Source: an uncultured Marinoscillum sp.
GTDB taxonomy: Bacteria; Bacteroidota; Bacteroidia; Cytophagales; Cyclobacteriaceae
Assembly: GCA_902605755.1 (NCBI GenBank)
Contig: CACLDR010000013.1
Coordinates: 1-40,287 of the forward strand
Direction: 5' to 3'
Length of the DNA: 40,287 bases
Both the position numbers and the translations under genes were made by a program. Of the stretch, positions 27,677 to 35,030 are shown piece by piece. The notes under the pieces were generated by a model that ran no database searches, had not been told where the DNA came from, and was given only the letters and a program-made list of their open reading frames with translations. Within the stretch, counting starts at the first letter, position 1; every line of letters begins with the position of its first letter.

Positions 27677-28330
27677 TTAATCCGTTAAAAAGGTAGGGTT
27701 CACTTTTTGGATACGACCCTCAAATGAAATCAGCTTTGTCTGCAACAATTCTGAGGAAAGGGTCACTTCTAATTGCGCTTGCACTTCCTCTCGAGGGTCT
27801 AATAGATATCTAGCACTCACTTTTCTAATCAACTCCTTAATTACTTCATTAAGGCTCAAACTGATGAAATTTTTCCCATTAGTGTGATGAGGTCGGGAAT
27901 TTTGTAATTCGCTTATCCGACCAATTAAGAGATGGCCGTCTTCAAATATCCTAAGTTCGACAGAATGCTTGTAGGATCTGGCGTAAAGCAAGTAAAAATC
28001 GAGCAAAGGAAACATAGAATAAGTATCTTCAACAGCATACTTACTTAAATCCTCCTTGGCTATTTTGATTTTATCTAGGCTCAAACCAAATTCTCGTAAC
28101 CTGATAATTAATTTAATCCAAACCAATTCCGTGAAACTGAACTTGCTCCAACCTTTTCCATCAATTCTTCTATCAGAAATAATACCCATTTGATACCAGT
28201 GATGAAGGACCCTTGGCGTCACTGAAGGTTCATATAGACTGAATTGCCTATGATTCAACTCTTCTTTAATGGCAAGATCCAAATTCAAAAAGCGCCCTAA
28301 AAAAACTACTTGAAACCAATCATATCCCAT
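27677..28330 (-). CDS. MerR-like DNA-binding regulator
   Basis: The 217-residue protein has a MerR-type winged helix after a short N-terminal extension of about 30 residues: 'FSLYEPSVTPRVLHHWYQMG' (about 30-49), 'IDGKGWSKFSFTELVWIKLI' and 'RLREFGLSLDKIKIAKEDL', the expected helix-turn-helix, wing and second helix order. The remainder ('LSLNEVIKELIRKV' and beyond) may be an effector or dimer domain I do not recognise; no metal-binding cysteines are seen. It diverges from the polysaccharide export gene. A perfect 12-base-arm palindrome lies 10 bases upstream of its ATG, consistent with self-regulation. MerR proteins usually bind such palindromes as dimers. Confidence 0.82.
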   Translation of the reverse strand: MGYDWFQVVFLGRFLNLDLAIKEELNHRQFSLYEPSVTPRVLHHWYQMGIISDRRIDGKGWSKFSFTELVWIKLIIRLREFGLSLDKIKIAKEDLSKYAVEDTYSMFPLLDFYLLYARSYKHSVELRIFEDGHLLIGRISELQNSRPHHTNGKNFISLSLNEVIKELIRKVSARYLLDPREEVQAQLEVTLSSELLQTKLISFEGRIQKVNPTFLTD

Positions 28331-28339
28331 TATTTTTTT

Positions 28340-28365
28340 TAATTATTACATAAATGTAATAATTA
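28340..28365. promoter_or_regulatory. Perfect 12-base-arm palindrome next to merR-like gene (candidate operator)
   Basis: The arm TAATTATTACAT (28340-28351) is exactly complementary to ATGTAATAATTA (28354-28365) around AA. It begins 10 bases upstream of the MerR-like ATG, where a MerR-type dimer could control its own gene. Poor GC content and the lack of a following T run on either strand argue against a terminator. Confidence 0.6.
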
Positions 28366-28464
28366 CTGCTGACTTGATGAAGGTTATTTCCTTATGTTTA
28401 ATTTTAGCATTATCTGCTTTTAACAATGTTGATCTATCAATAATTAATATCAGTAATTAGCATA

Positions 28465-28493
28465 TTGCCCTAAAAAAGCATCACTTAATTTTG
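28465..28493 (+). promoter_or_regulatory. Candidate Bacteroidota-type promoter for the export gene
   Basis: TAATTTTG (28486-28493) fits the -7 consensus TAnnTTTG, and a TTG (28465-28467) stands 18 bases before it, close to the usual -33 spacing. Transcription from here would give a leader of about 245 bases containing the second inverted repeat. Such short motifs are common in AT-rich DNA. Confidence 0.35.
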
Positions 28494-28625
28494 GCCATGC
28501 AAAAGAAGACTCTAAAGACTTTTCAAAATGATCTTAGATTTAATTTAAACTGATTGGATGCTTAATGAGAAAAGGGATAGTACTTACCCATTAAAATTGT
28601 ATGCCATATCTATCCTATTCAGCCT

Positions 28626-28645
28626 GTAATAATCTGAATTATTAC
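28626..28645. promoter_or_regulatory. Second inverted repeat built from the same 8-base words
   Basis: GTAATAAT (28626-28633) and its exact complement ATTATTAC (28638-28645) flank CTGA, about 100 bases before the export gene ATG. The same two words occur in opposite order in the palindrome beside merR, so one regulator may bind both sites. Confidence 0.5.
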
Positions 28646-28746
28646 TTTTTAAGCTCCCCTTAATTACATTCCAACTTTAAAAACCCTAAAAACAGGTGAA
28701 TTTAGTCCAAAAAGTAATTATTTTTACATTTAATAAAATCTAGCCA

Positions 28747-31215
28747 ATGACTCTTACCTATAAATGCACCTTACTTGTGCTTTTTTTAAAAGTACTTGTC
28801 TTTCATTTTCATGCCTTTAGCCAAGAACTTCCTGACATTGACAATCTCACCGATGATCAACTCAAATCCTTCATTCAAAAAGCAGAAAAAGGTGGTTACA
28901 CTGAAGATCAACTGATTCTGGGTGCCAAAGCAAGAGGCATGTCAGACTCTGATATTAGTAAATTTAGGCAACGCATCAATAAAATAAAAGCAGGAGGTAC
29001 TAAAAAAAAAGCCAATAACCTCAATGCCATTTCAGACTCACGATTGCGCCAAGAAGAAGAAAAAGAAGACTTATTTGACCCTTTCAGTGAGCTAATGGAA
29101 GAAAAAACAGATACTATCCCAAAAATATTTGGTATGGATTATTTTAGCAATAATAAAATCAGTTTTGAACCCAGTGTCAACATTCCTACTCCCATCAACT
29201 ACCGATTGGGGCCAGGAGATGAGGTTATAATTGATTTATGGGGCGACTCTGAGCAAACTTATCAAGAACAAATTTCACCCGATGGCTACATTGTTATCGA
29301 ACGACTTGGTCCGATCTACCTCAACGGTTTAGAAATTGGTAAAGCTACTAGTAAGGTAAAATCTAAACTTAAAACCCTATACGGCACATTAGGTTCTTCG
29401 ACCTATGCGCAAATAAGCCTGGGCCAAATACGCTCCATTAAGGTAAACGTTATTGGAGAAGTAATGGTACCTGGAACATATACTATGTCCTCATTGGCAA
29501 GTACTTTCAATGCACTTTACATGGCAGGAGGACCCAAAGAAACAGGAAGCTTACGTAGGATAGAAGTTTACCGGAATGGGCAGTTTCATGGCCGCTTGGA
29601 TGCCTATCAATTTCTCATCTTTGGTAAAGGAAAAGACATTAATTTAAGCGATGGTGACGTAATCATTGTTAAACCCTACGATACAAGAGTGTACATTGGT
29701 GGTGAAATTAAACGCCCCGCATTTTATGATATGGCCGAGGGAGAGTCGCTTTCGCAACTACTGACCTATGCGGGAGGAATCACAGACGTGGGCTATACTG
29801 AACACATTTCTGTCCACCGTAAAGAAGGTAATTTTAGATCGATTAAGACATTTACCAAAGAAGACAATACTCCCCTCCTTAACGGCGATGAGGTTAACAT
29901 CCGGCGCATCAGCAATCGCTTTATCAACCGTATCCAGATAGAGGGCGCGGTCAACTTCCCAGGAACTTTTGAATATACCAGTGGGCTCATGCTTTCGGCT
30001 TTGATTGACCAAGCAGGAGGCCTGACAGGTGATGCTTTTCTGGGCCGCGGTCTCATAATCCGACAGGACACTGATCTCACATTGACAAGTGAGTCTATAA
30101 ATTTGGAGGACGTAATATTAGGAGACTCTGATATGGCTTTAAACAATGAAGATCTTATCAAAATTATGTCCATCCATGATTTGAAAGAAATGTATACTGT
30201 TCGAATTGAAGGAGAAGTACAAGCCCCTGGAAGTTACCCGTACATAGAAAATATGACCGTTGAAGATTTAATTTTTATGGCCAAAGGCTTCATAAAATCT
30301 GCTGCTCGAGCTAATGTAGAAATTACTAGGAAAAAGATTGTTCATTCTCAAGAATACCGGCCTATACCAAATAGCGATAAAGAAACCATGTCCTCAGAAA
30401 TTTTAAATTTTAAAATTAATTCAGATTTGACACTTAACCCTGAAGCATCTAAAACTAAGTTACTCCCCTTCGACTTAATCACCATCCGCAGGAGTCCAGG
30501 ATATTCTGTACAGGAAATGATAGAAATTGAAGGAGAAGTCAATTATCCTGGAAAGTATGGATTGAGATCCAAATCAGAAACAATATTCGATATTCTTCAG
30601 CGCTCAGGCGGATTAAAAGAATCTGCATACGTGGAAGGGGCCATGTTAATTCGCAAGTCTGAGTACTTGAAAGAAGAAGGAGAAATGACCAACTACAGAG
30701 GAGAAATTAAACGTGCTAAGGTACTTACTATACTCGAAAACGATACCGCTGCTTATGCCGCAGCTGAAGCGAAATTTGATCTGCCTGAACCTATTGGTAT
30801 TGACCTAAAAACTATAATAGAAAATCGGAAATCAGAAGCCAACATGGCCTTGCAGGATGGAGATGTAATTAGTATTCCTCGAAAATTGTCTACCATCCGC
30901 GTACGAGGAGAAGTACTTAATCCAGGGAAAGTAAAATATCTTGATAAACTCAAATTTGGGCAGTATATAGGGCGCTCGGGAGGTTTCTCATCTTCGGCTA
31001 AAAAATCTAAATCCTATATTATCTACGCCAATGGGTCATCGAAACAAACTGGTAATTTCCTCGGCATACATTTTTATCCTAAAGTCTTACCTGGCGCAGA
31101 AATCGTGGTGCCACAAAAGCCTTTCTCAACAAAAACAAGTGTTGCAGAAATTGTAGGTCTGGCTTCGGCTCTGGCGTCATTAACTTTAATCATTAATTCG
31201 TTGACAACCCAGTAA
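28747..31215 (+). CDS. Wza-like polysaccharide export protein with six SLBB repeats
   Basis: The 822-residue protein has a signal peptide (to about residue 25, HAFSQ). An N-terminal region 'DIDNLTDDQLKSFIQKAEKG' typical of Bacteroidota exporters leads to a Poly_export domain about 150-230 ('INYRLGPGDEVIIDLWGDSE'). Six SLBB-type repeats follow, each with a GE/GA-xxxPG core: 'NVIGEVMVPGTYTM', 'YIGGEIKRPAFYDM', 'QIEGAVNFPGTFEY', 'RIEGEVQAPGSYPY', 'EIEGEVNYPGKYGL', 'RVRGEVLNPGKVKY'. A final hydrophobic span (about 798-816, 'AEIVGLASALASLTLIIN') fits a membrane helix. It would form the periplasmic/outer-membrane channel for a surface polysaccharide. Its usual partner, a Wzc/Wzz chain-length protein, is not encoded downstream. 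Confidence 0.94.
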   Translation: MTLTYKCTLLVLFLKVLVFHFHAFSQELPDIDNLTDDQLKSFIQKAEKGGYTEDQLILGAKARGMSDSDISKFRQRINKIKAGGTKKKANNLNAISDSRLRQEEEKEDLFDPFSELMEEKTDTIPKIFGMDYFSNNKISFEPSVNIPTPINYRLGPGDEVIIDLWGDSEQTYQEQISPDGYIVIERLGPIYLNGLEIGKATSKVKSKLKTLYGTLGSSTYAQISLGQIRSIKVNVIGEVMVPGTYTMSSLASTFNALYMAGGPKETGSLRRIEVYRNGQFHGRLDAYQFLIFGKGKDINLSDGDVIIVKPYDTRVYIGGEIKRPAFYDMAEGESLSQLLTYAGGITDVGYTEHISVHRKEGNFRSIKTFTKEDNTPLLNGDEVNIRRISNRFINRIQIEGAVNFPGTFEYTSGLMLSALIDQAGGLTGDAFLGRGLIIRQDTDLTLTSESINLEDVILGDSDMALNNEDLIKIMSIHDLKEMYTVRIEGEVQAPGSYPYIENMTVEDLIFMAKGFIKSAARANVEITRKKIVHSQEYRPIPNSDKETMSSEILNFKINSDLTLNPEASKTKLLPFDLITIRRSPGYSVQEMIEIEGEVNYPGKYGLRSKSETIFDILQRSGGLKESAYVEGAMLIRKSEYLKEEGEMTNYRGEIKRAKVLTILENDTAAYAAAEAKFDLPEPIGIDLKTIIENRKSEANMALQDGDVISIPRKLSTIRVRGEVLNPGKVKYLDKLKFGQYIGRSGGFSSSAKKSKSYIIYANGSSKQTGNFLGIHFYPKVLPGAEIVVPQKPFSTKTSVAEIVGLASALASLTLIINSLTTQ

Positions 31216-31480
31216 ATTTATAACTTTAGTATTAATTCTCATCTTCGTTTATACCCCCAAAAGGCATTATTTAGATTGTCAAATATAATATTTGCCCATT
31301 GAAGCTAATGGTATTTTCTAATTTTATGAGATATAAGTGCCCCAATATAAAGAAAAGGAGTGAGTCTCGACTTTCATAATTAGAGGACAAAATCCGTAAA
31401 CAGAAAGCCAAACTGATGCCCGTGAAAAATTGTCATACTATTTTACAAGTCCTATCATAAACGATTTGTCAAACCAATTA
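31216..31480. other. 265-base gene-free stretch after the export gene
   Basis: No supported gene, hairpin terminator or conserved motif was seen between the export gene and the end of the decayed cytidylyltransferase gene. Short open frames on the minus strand, for example a start followed by about 16 codons near 31370, look random. Confidence 0.5.
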
Positions 31481-31911
31481 TTATTTATTTGTTACACAAA
31501 AGCTGCTGACCTGAATCTTGTCTCCTAACCCATCCACAAATTCAATTCGTGATTTTTCGAATATGATTCTTTCTGGAATAACATTATTATTTTGATCTAC
31601 TCCATTCGCAAAACTCAAATCATATATATCACAGAAACCAATAGTAATTTCTCAATAGTGTTACACTCAATTCTATCACTTCAGCTGATAGAAACGACGA
31701 TCAACCAACTTTATATTAGACGTGATAACAAAAAGCTTATCCACTTTTTGAAATATTTTACCGCTTTAATGCTTTTTAATTATCATTGTCCCCAATTACA
31801 AATTACCTCATCTGCTAAGCCTTTGACATCGTTAAAATATTCCATTTGCCCTTTGTTTGTGGGATTGGAATATCTTGATACAATTATTGCTTTTGTTTTA
31901 TTTATCTTCAT
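31481..31911 (-). pseudogene. Decayed adenylyl/cytidylyltransferase-family gene
   Basis: No long frame exists, but reading the minus strand block by block gives a recognisable nucleotidyltransferase of about 143 codons, the normal length for this family. Blocks: from ATG at 31911, 'KTKAIIVSRYSNP' and 'NKGQMEYFNDVKGLADEV'; at 31765-31677, another frame, 'GKIFQKVDKLFVITSNIKLV'; at 31677-31645, 'DRIECNTIEKL'; at 31624-31481, 'YDLSFANGVDQNNNVIPERI' and 'IEFVDGLGDKIQVSSF' ending in TAA. The family normally has 'GYFNPxHKGHxEYF', 'SNIKxVDR', 'FANGGDQNN' and 'ELVDGLGDKIQSSS'. At least three frameshifts and several stops are present, and both HxGH histidines are lost (Asn, Gln). Such enzymes activate sugar or polyol phosphates with CTP or ATP for surface polymers. 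It is clearly inactive as it stands. Confidence 0.85.
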
Positions 31912-31933
31912 TTTTTATTTACATATTGAATTA

Positions 31934-32320
31934 TTATGATTTTTTATAATCTGAAGGGTCGTCTACTTGGATTTACTCCCAGATTTCATTGAAAAATAAT
32001 TTCATATTCAAATAAACAATATTCCAACTTTTTCAAACTTACTTCTCATCATAAAGGACCTTCACCTCATTTTGGTTAAAGATACTCTTAGTAGTTTCTA
32101 CACAATTTTTGTTATTTGGTCAATCCTCTACTCCAAAAGCTACCGTTTTGAAATGATAGACGAACAGTTATTTCTATCATTTAAGTCTTTGCTCTTAATT
32201 TTTTTAAGTTGTAAACATAATTAAATTTAATCTTGGAAAAACTTGTTTGACATCTGATACATCAATTTGATCTAGAGAGCAGTCTCTAAGATCAAATAAT
32301 ATAATATCAGTGGCCAAACC
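31934..32320 (-). pseudogene. Possible further gene remnants upstream of the decayed cytidylyltransferase
   Basis: On the minus strand short stretches read like protein but are broken. At 32320-32204 an open stretch includes 'GLATDIILFDLRDCSLDQID' and 'VSDVKQVF', reminiscent of the start of a short-chain dehydrogenase/epimerase. At 32149-32048 there is 'KTVAFGVED', a stop, then 'NNKNCVETTKSIFNQNEVKV'. A piece 'IQVDDPSDYKKS' ends at a TAA (31934-31936), 23 bases before the decayed cytidylyltransferase ATG, as the end of an upstream operon gene would. I cannot assign families; these may be one or two decayed genes or chance. Confidence 0.35.
32265..32297. repeat. Imperfect inverted repeat in the decayed region
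   Basis: ATTTGATCT (32265-32273) and AGAGA (32274-32278) pair with TCTCT (32283-32287) and AGATCAAAT (32289-32297) around GCAG, with one bulged A at 32288. It could be a hairpin or small regulatory site, but it overlaps the possible coding remnant and lacks a T run. Confidence 0.35.
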
Positions 32321-32397
32321 TGTAATTTATTTATTGTTTTCTCAAAATAGTAGGCAATCAAAAGTAGTTTTTAATTAATGTTTTATTACGATGAATT

Positions 32398-33378
32398 TTA
32401 TTCGGAATAAAAGAGTAATTCATCTTTTTTAGGATCAATAAACTCATACTCTAACGTAGCATTGAGAGCTTCTTCTAACTTATATGGCGCTTTGAAATTA
32501 GAATGAACTTTCGTCGCATCAAACTGGGTAGTGGCACAAAATTTCTTAACCCTTACTGAGGAAATAGAATATTTCATTTTAGTAATGAATCCAAACAGAT
32601 CAAAACCGTAACCACCAAGCATACCGACCCAATATGGTATTTTAAATTTAGAAATTGAGATATTCATTTTATGCTCAATTACAGAAACTAACTCCTTCAT
32701 AGAAAAATCAGGGTTATCTGCGTAATTGAAGATATTATATCCAAATTCTACATTTTCTAACCTGTTTTTAATAAATGCGACAATATTACCAATATAGGCC
32801 ATAGATTTTTTATTATTGCCTTTACCAACCATCATGAATTTTCCAGAACTAATTTGATTTAATAAATTATAAACATTACCTCTATTCCGCTCTCCAAAAA
32901 TCACAGTAGGCCTTATTATGGTGATAGACTTGCCCTCTGAATCTTTTTCATACCATTCATTTATAACCTTTTCTGCCTGCCATTTACTTTTCCCATAATG
33001 ATTAAATGGATCCTTTTGATGATTTTCTGACGGATTTATTTTGTTTAACCCGTAAATAGCAACAGAACTTGTAAAAATCAAATGAGTTATTCCAAAATTA
33101 TCCATCGCCTCAAGGACATTCTTTGTCCCCTGGACATTAACATCATAATATAGAGAAATAGGGGAGATGTCATCTCGATGCTCAGCAGCTAATAATACTA
33201 CAGCTTTTGTCCCTTTTGAAAAAATAATTTGTTTCTTATCCCTGATGTCACAAATAGTCGTGACATTTTTAAAAAAGGGACTTGGATTTTTATCCAGGTT
33301 GCTGCATTTCTTTGGATCTAGTTCGTAAATTAAGGATGATCCAACAAAACCTGATCCACCTATTACTGTATATTTCAT
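32398..33378 (-). CDS. NAD-dependent sugar epimerase/dehydratase (extended SDR)
   Basis: The frame is open from a TTG at 33405, but the ATG at 33376-33378 puts the nucleotide-binding loop directly at the start ('MKYTVIGGSGFVGSSL'), as usual, so this start is chosen (326 residues). Marks of extended SDRs are 'VVLLAAEHRDD', 'DVNVQGTKNVLEAM', 'FTSSVAIYGLNK' (catalytic Ser region, 104-105), 'YGKSKWQAEKV' (Tyr128, Lys132), 'TIIRPTVIFGERNRGNVYNL' and 'GYNIFNYADNPDF'. It resembles NAD-dependent 4-epimerases of polysaccharide clusters; the sugar is unknown. It is the last intact gene of the minus-strand biosynthesis cluster, 48 bases after the glycosyltransferase stop, next to the decayed region. Confidence 0.88.
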   Translation of the reverse strand: MKYTVIGGSGFVGSSLIYELDPKKCSNLDKNPSPFFKNVTTICDIRDKKQIIFSKGTKAVVLLAAEHRDDISPISLYYDVNVQGTKNVLEAMDNFGITHLIFTSSVAIYGLNKINPSENHQKDPFNHYGKSKWQAEKVINEWYEKDSEGKSITIIRPTVIFGERNRGNVYNLLNQISSGKFMMVGKGNNKKSMAYIGNIVAFIKNRLENVEFGYNIFNYADNPDFSMKELVSVIEHKMNISISKFKIPYWVGMLGGYGFDLFGFITKMKYSISSVRVKKFCATTQFDATKVHSNFKAPYKLEEALNATLEYEFIDPKKDELLFYSE

Positions 33379-33426
33379 ATATCTTTTTGCGAAAACATCA
33401 AACAAATAAAATTTACGCTATTTAAT

Positions 33427-34203
33427 TTATTTTTTCAAATTAATTTTCGAGAACTTCCCAAAATATTGAAGAATTTTTTGGGCAAATCTATTAACAAAAT
33501 AAAATCTACCTATTTTCACATTATTTTCTCTAAAACTTTTGGCTATATTAATGTTCCCCTTTAAGATATTTACCATACTTCCCGTACTCTCCCCACCCAT
33601 CCTCATTTTTACAAAGCATTCATCAATATACACTGACTTTAATTTGTGTATTTCAAAAGCACGTAACATTAAATCGAAATCAGCAGACACAGCCATGTCC
33701 TCTCGATAATATCCTACGATTAAATAGCCCTTTTTGGACATATAGAAAGATGGATGAGGAGGATGCCAGCCATTTTTAAAAGAAGAATTATCGTAGCAGC
33801 TGCCCTGCCAAAATCTAACAACTTTTGAAGGCTTATTTTTATTAACGAAAGCAATATTACCATGAACAATATATGTATTTGCATTATCAAAGGCATTTTT
33901 TATACTCTGTAACACTTTATTATTTGCATAAAAATCATCTGAATTTAAGATCCCAATAATTTCCCCAGTTGCCAACTTAATCCCCTCATTCATCGCACCA
34001 TAAATCCCTTTACTAACCTGACTCCTAAAAACTATTCTGTTATCATTTTGATTTTTTATAATAGAGACTGTGGCATCACTTGACCCTCCATCGATTAAAA
34101 TATGCTCATAATTTTTCATAGTTTGCGATTGTACTGAACGAATCGTGTGAAAAATGGTATCCTCCGAATTGAGACAAGCAGTGACTATGCTAAAATTAAT
34201 CAA
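33427..34203 (-). CDS. GT2-family glycosyltransferase (WcaE-like)
   Basis: A 258-residue GT-A fold enzyme. It has 'FSIVTACLNSEDTIFHTIRS' at the start, 'HILIDGGSSDATVSII' (35-50), 'GIYGAMNEGIKLATGEIIGI' and the metal-binding 'LNSDD' (86-90), then 'HPSFYMSKKGY' and 'FVKMRMGGESTGS'. 'GIYGAMNEGI.ATGE.I..LNSDD' with a later 'R.GG.S' is typical of colanic-acid WcaE-like transferases. The frame can only open with TTG (34201-34203); an in-frame stop lies seven codons upstream and no ATG is near. It follows a related glycosyltransferase gene by 68 bases. Confidence 0.9.
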   Translation of the reverse strand: MINFSIVTACLNSEDTIFHTIRSVQSQTMKNYEHILIDGGSSDATVSIIKNQNDNRIVFRSQVSKGIYGAMNEGIKLATGEIIGILNSDDFYANNKVLQSIKNAFDNANTYIVHGNIAFVNKNKPSKVVRFWQGSCYDNSSFKNGWHPPHPSFYMSKKGYLIVGYYREDMAVSADFDLMLRAFEIHKLKSVYIDECFVKMRMGGESTGSMVNILKGNINIAKSFRENNVKIGRFYFVNRFAQKILQYFGKFSKINLKK

Positions 34204-34271
34204 GGTTAAGCTTATTATATGATATTAGGAATGCTTATAAAGTCTATATCTCTCCAAAAAACCTACATTTT

Positions 34272-35030
34272 TCACCTTATCCTATAACGGGAAATTAAAA
34301 CCTCATTAATTTTGTAAAAAGGCTTTAATATCATTCCAAAAATTAATATTGGATTAGTTTTTATCATAAATTTAATAAGGTTGAAATTAGCATAAATAAT
34401 AGCTTTTAAATTAGATGACGAATTTCCCCCTAATTTCATTTGAACAAACACTTGTGAGATTATAGCTTGTTTAATCAAGCTTTTATTATGAAAGATACAT
34501 TTATAAAAGAACTCATAATCAGCATTTACTTTATTCTTAATATTGAAGTATCCCAAATCTTCATAAATCTCTGGCGCACAGATTAGTCCAAAATGTGCAT
34601 GCTGAACGCCTAGAACATACTCCATAATTGATAATTTCCTAGCTTTCCAAAATCTTAGAGGCTTCCATTCAGCATCTGTATATTCAATATCAAATTGAAT
34701 AAAATTGAACCCCTGATTAAATTTTGATAACAATAAATAATAATCAAGAAAAACCACTCGATCATCAGTCCCTAAAGTTGCAATTAAATCCCCTGATGCA
34801 TTTTTTAGCCCTCGATTAATCCCATCAAAAATACCAAAATCTTTTTCAACAATTAGTCTATCATTTGCTGTAAGTAAACCCTTAATCTTACTAAGTAACC
34901 CTTCATTTGAGCCTCCATCTTGAACAATAATTTCTATAGAATCAGTGGGTGCATCGATAGTTTTAATTGATTTTATCGTCTCAAAAATTCGGTCATCTTG
35001 AAATGATGGAATTACAAAACTTAATTTCAC
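34272..35030 (-). CDS. GT2-family glycosyltransferase
   Basis: A 252-residue transferase of the same subgroup as its downstream neighbour. It has 'LSFVIPSFQDDRIFETIKSI', 'IIVQDGGSNEGLLSKI', 'FGIFDGINRGLKNASGDLIA' and 'TLGTDD' in place of 'LNSDD', then 'AHFGLICAPEIYEDLGYFNI' and 'VFVQMKLGGNSSSN'. It starts at a GTG (35028-35030) that overlaps the stop of the GDP-mannose epimerase-like gene (GTGA), so the two are probably translationally coupled. Donor and acceptor are unknown. The two adjacent GT2 genes likely arose by duplication or recruitment of related transferases. Confidence 0.9.
   Translation of the reverse strand: MKLSFVIPSFQDDRIFETIKSIKTIDAPTDSIEIIVQDGGSNEGLLSKIKGLLTANDRLIVEKDFGIFDGINRGLKNASGDLIATLGTDDRVVFLDYYLLLSKFNQGFNFIQFDIEYTDAEWKPLRFWKARKLSIMEYVLGVQHAHFGLICAPEIYEDLGYFNIKNKVNADYEFFYKCIFHNKSLIKQAIISQVFVQMKLGGNSSSNLKAIIYANFNLIKFMIKTNPILIFGMILKPFYKINEVLISRYRIR

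Larger units (their letters stand above)
28331..28746. other. 416-base divergent regulatory region (merR-like / export gene)
   Basis: No gene is supported in this region. It holds two inverted repeats that share the 8-base words ATTATTAC and GTAATAAT (28340-28365 and 28626-28645), a candidate plus-strand promoter (28465-28493), and otherwise AT-rich DNA. A further partial word, TTTTTACAT at 28721-28729, lies just before the export gene. Confidence 0.6.

Noticed and set aside
28340-28365. Palindrome read as a transcription terminator
   Set aside because: The arms are AT-only except for one GC pair, no T run follows on a useful strand, and it sits upstream of genes on both sides.
29793-30173. 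126-codon minus-strand frame inside the export gene
   Set aside because: Complement of SLBB repeats; no independent motif or spacing to suggest a gene.
31481-31911. Idea that the cytidylyltransferase is a functional variant lacking HxGH
   Set aside because: Several frameshifts and stops interrupt it, so no complete protein can be made without recoding at every break.
31592-31939. 115-codon plus-strand open frame in the gap after the export gene
   Set aside because: Its translation has no recognisable motif, and it runs opposite to the decayed cytidylyltransferase gene, which explains the region better.
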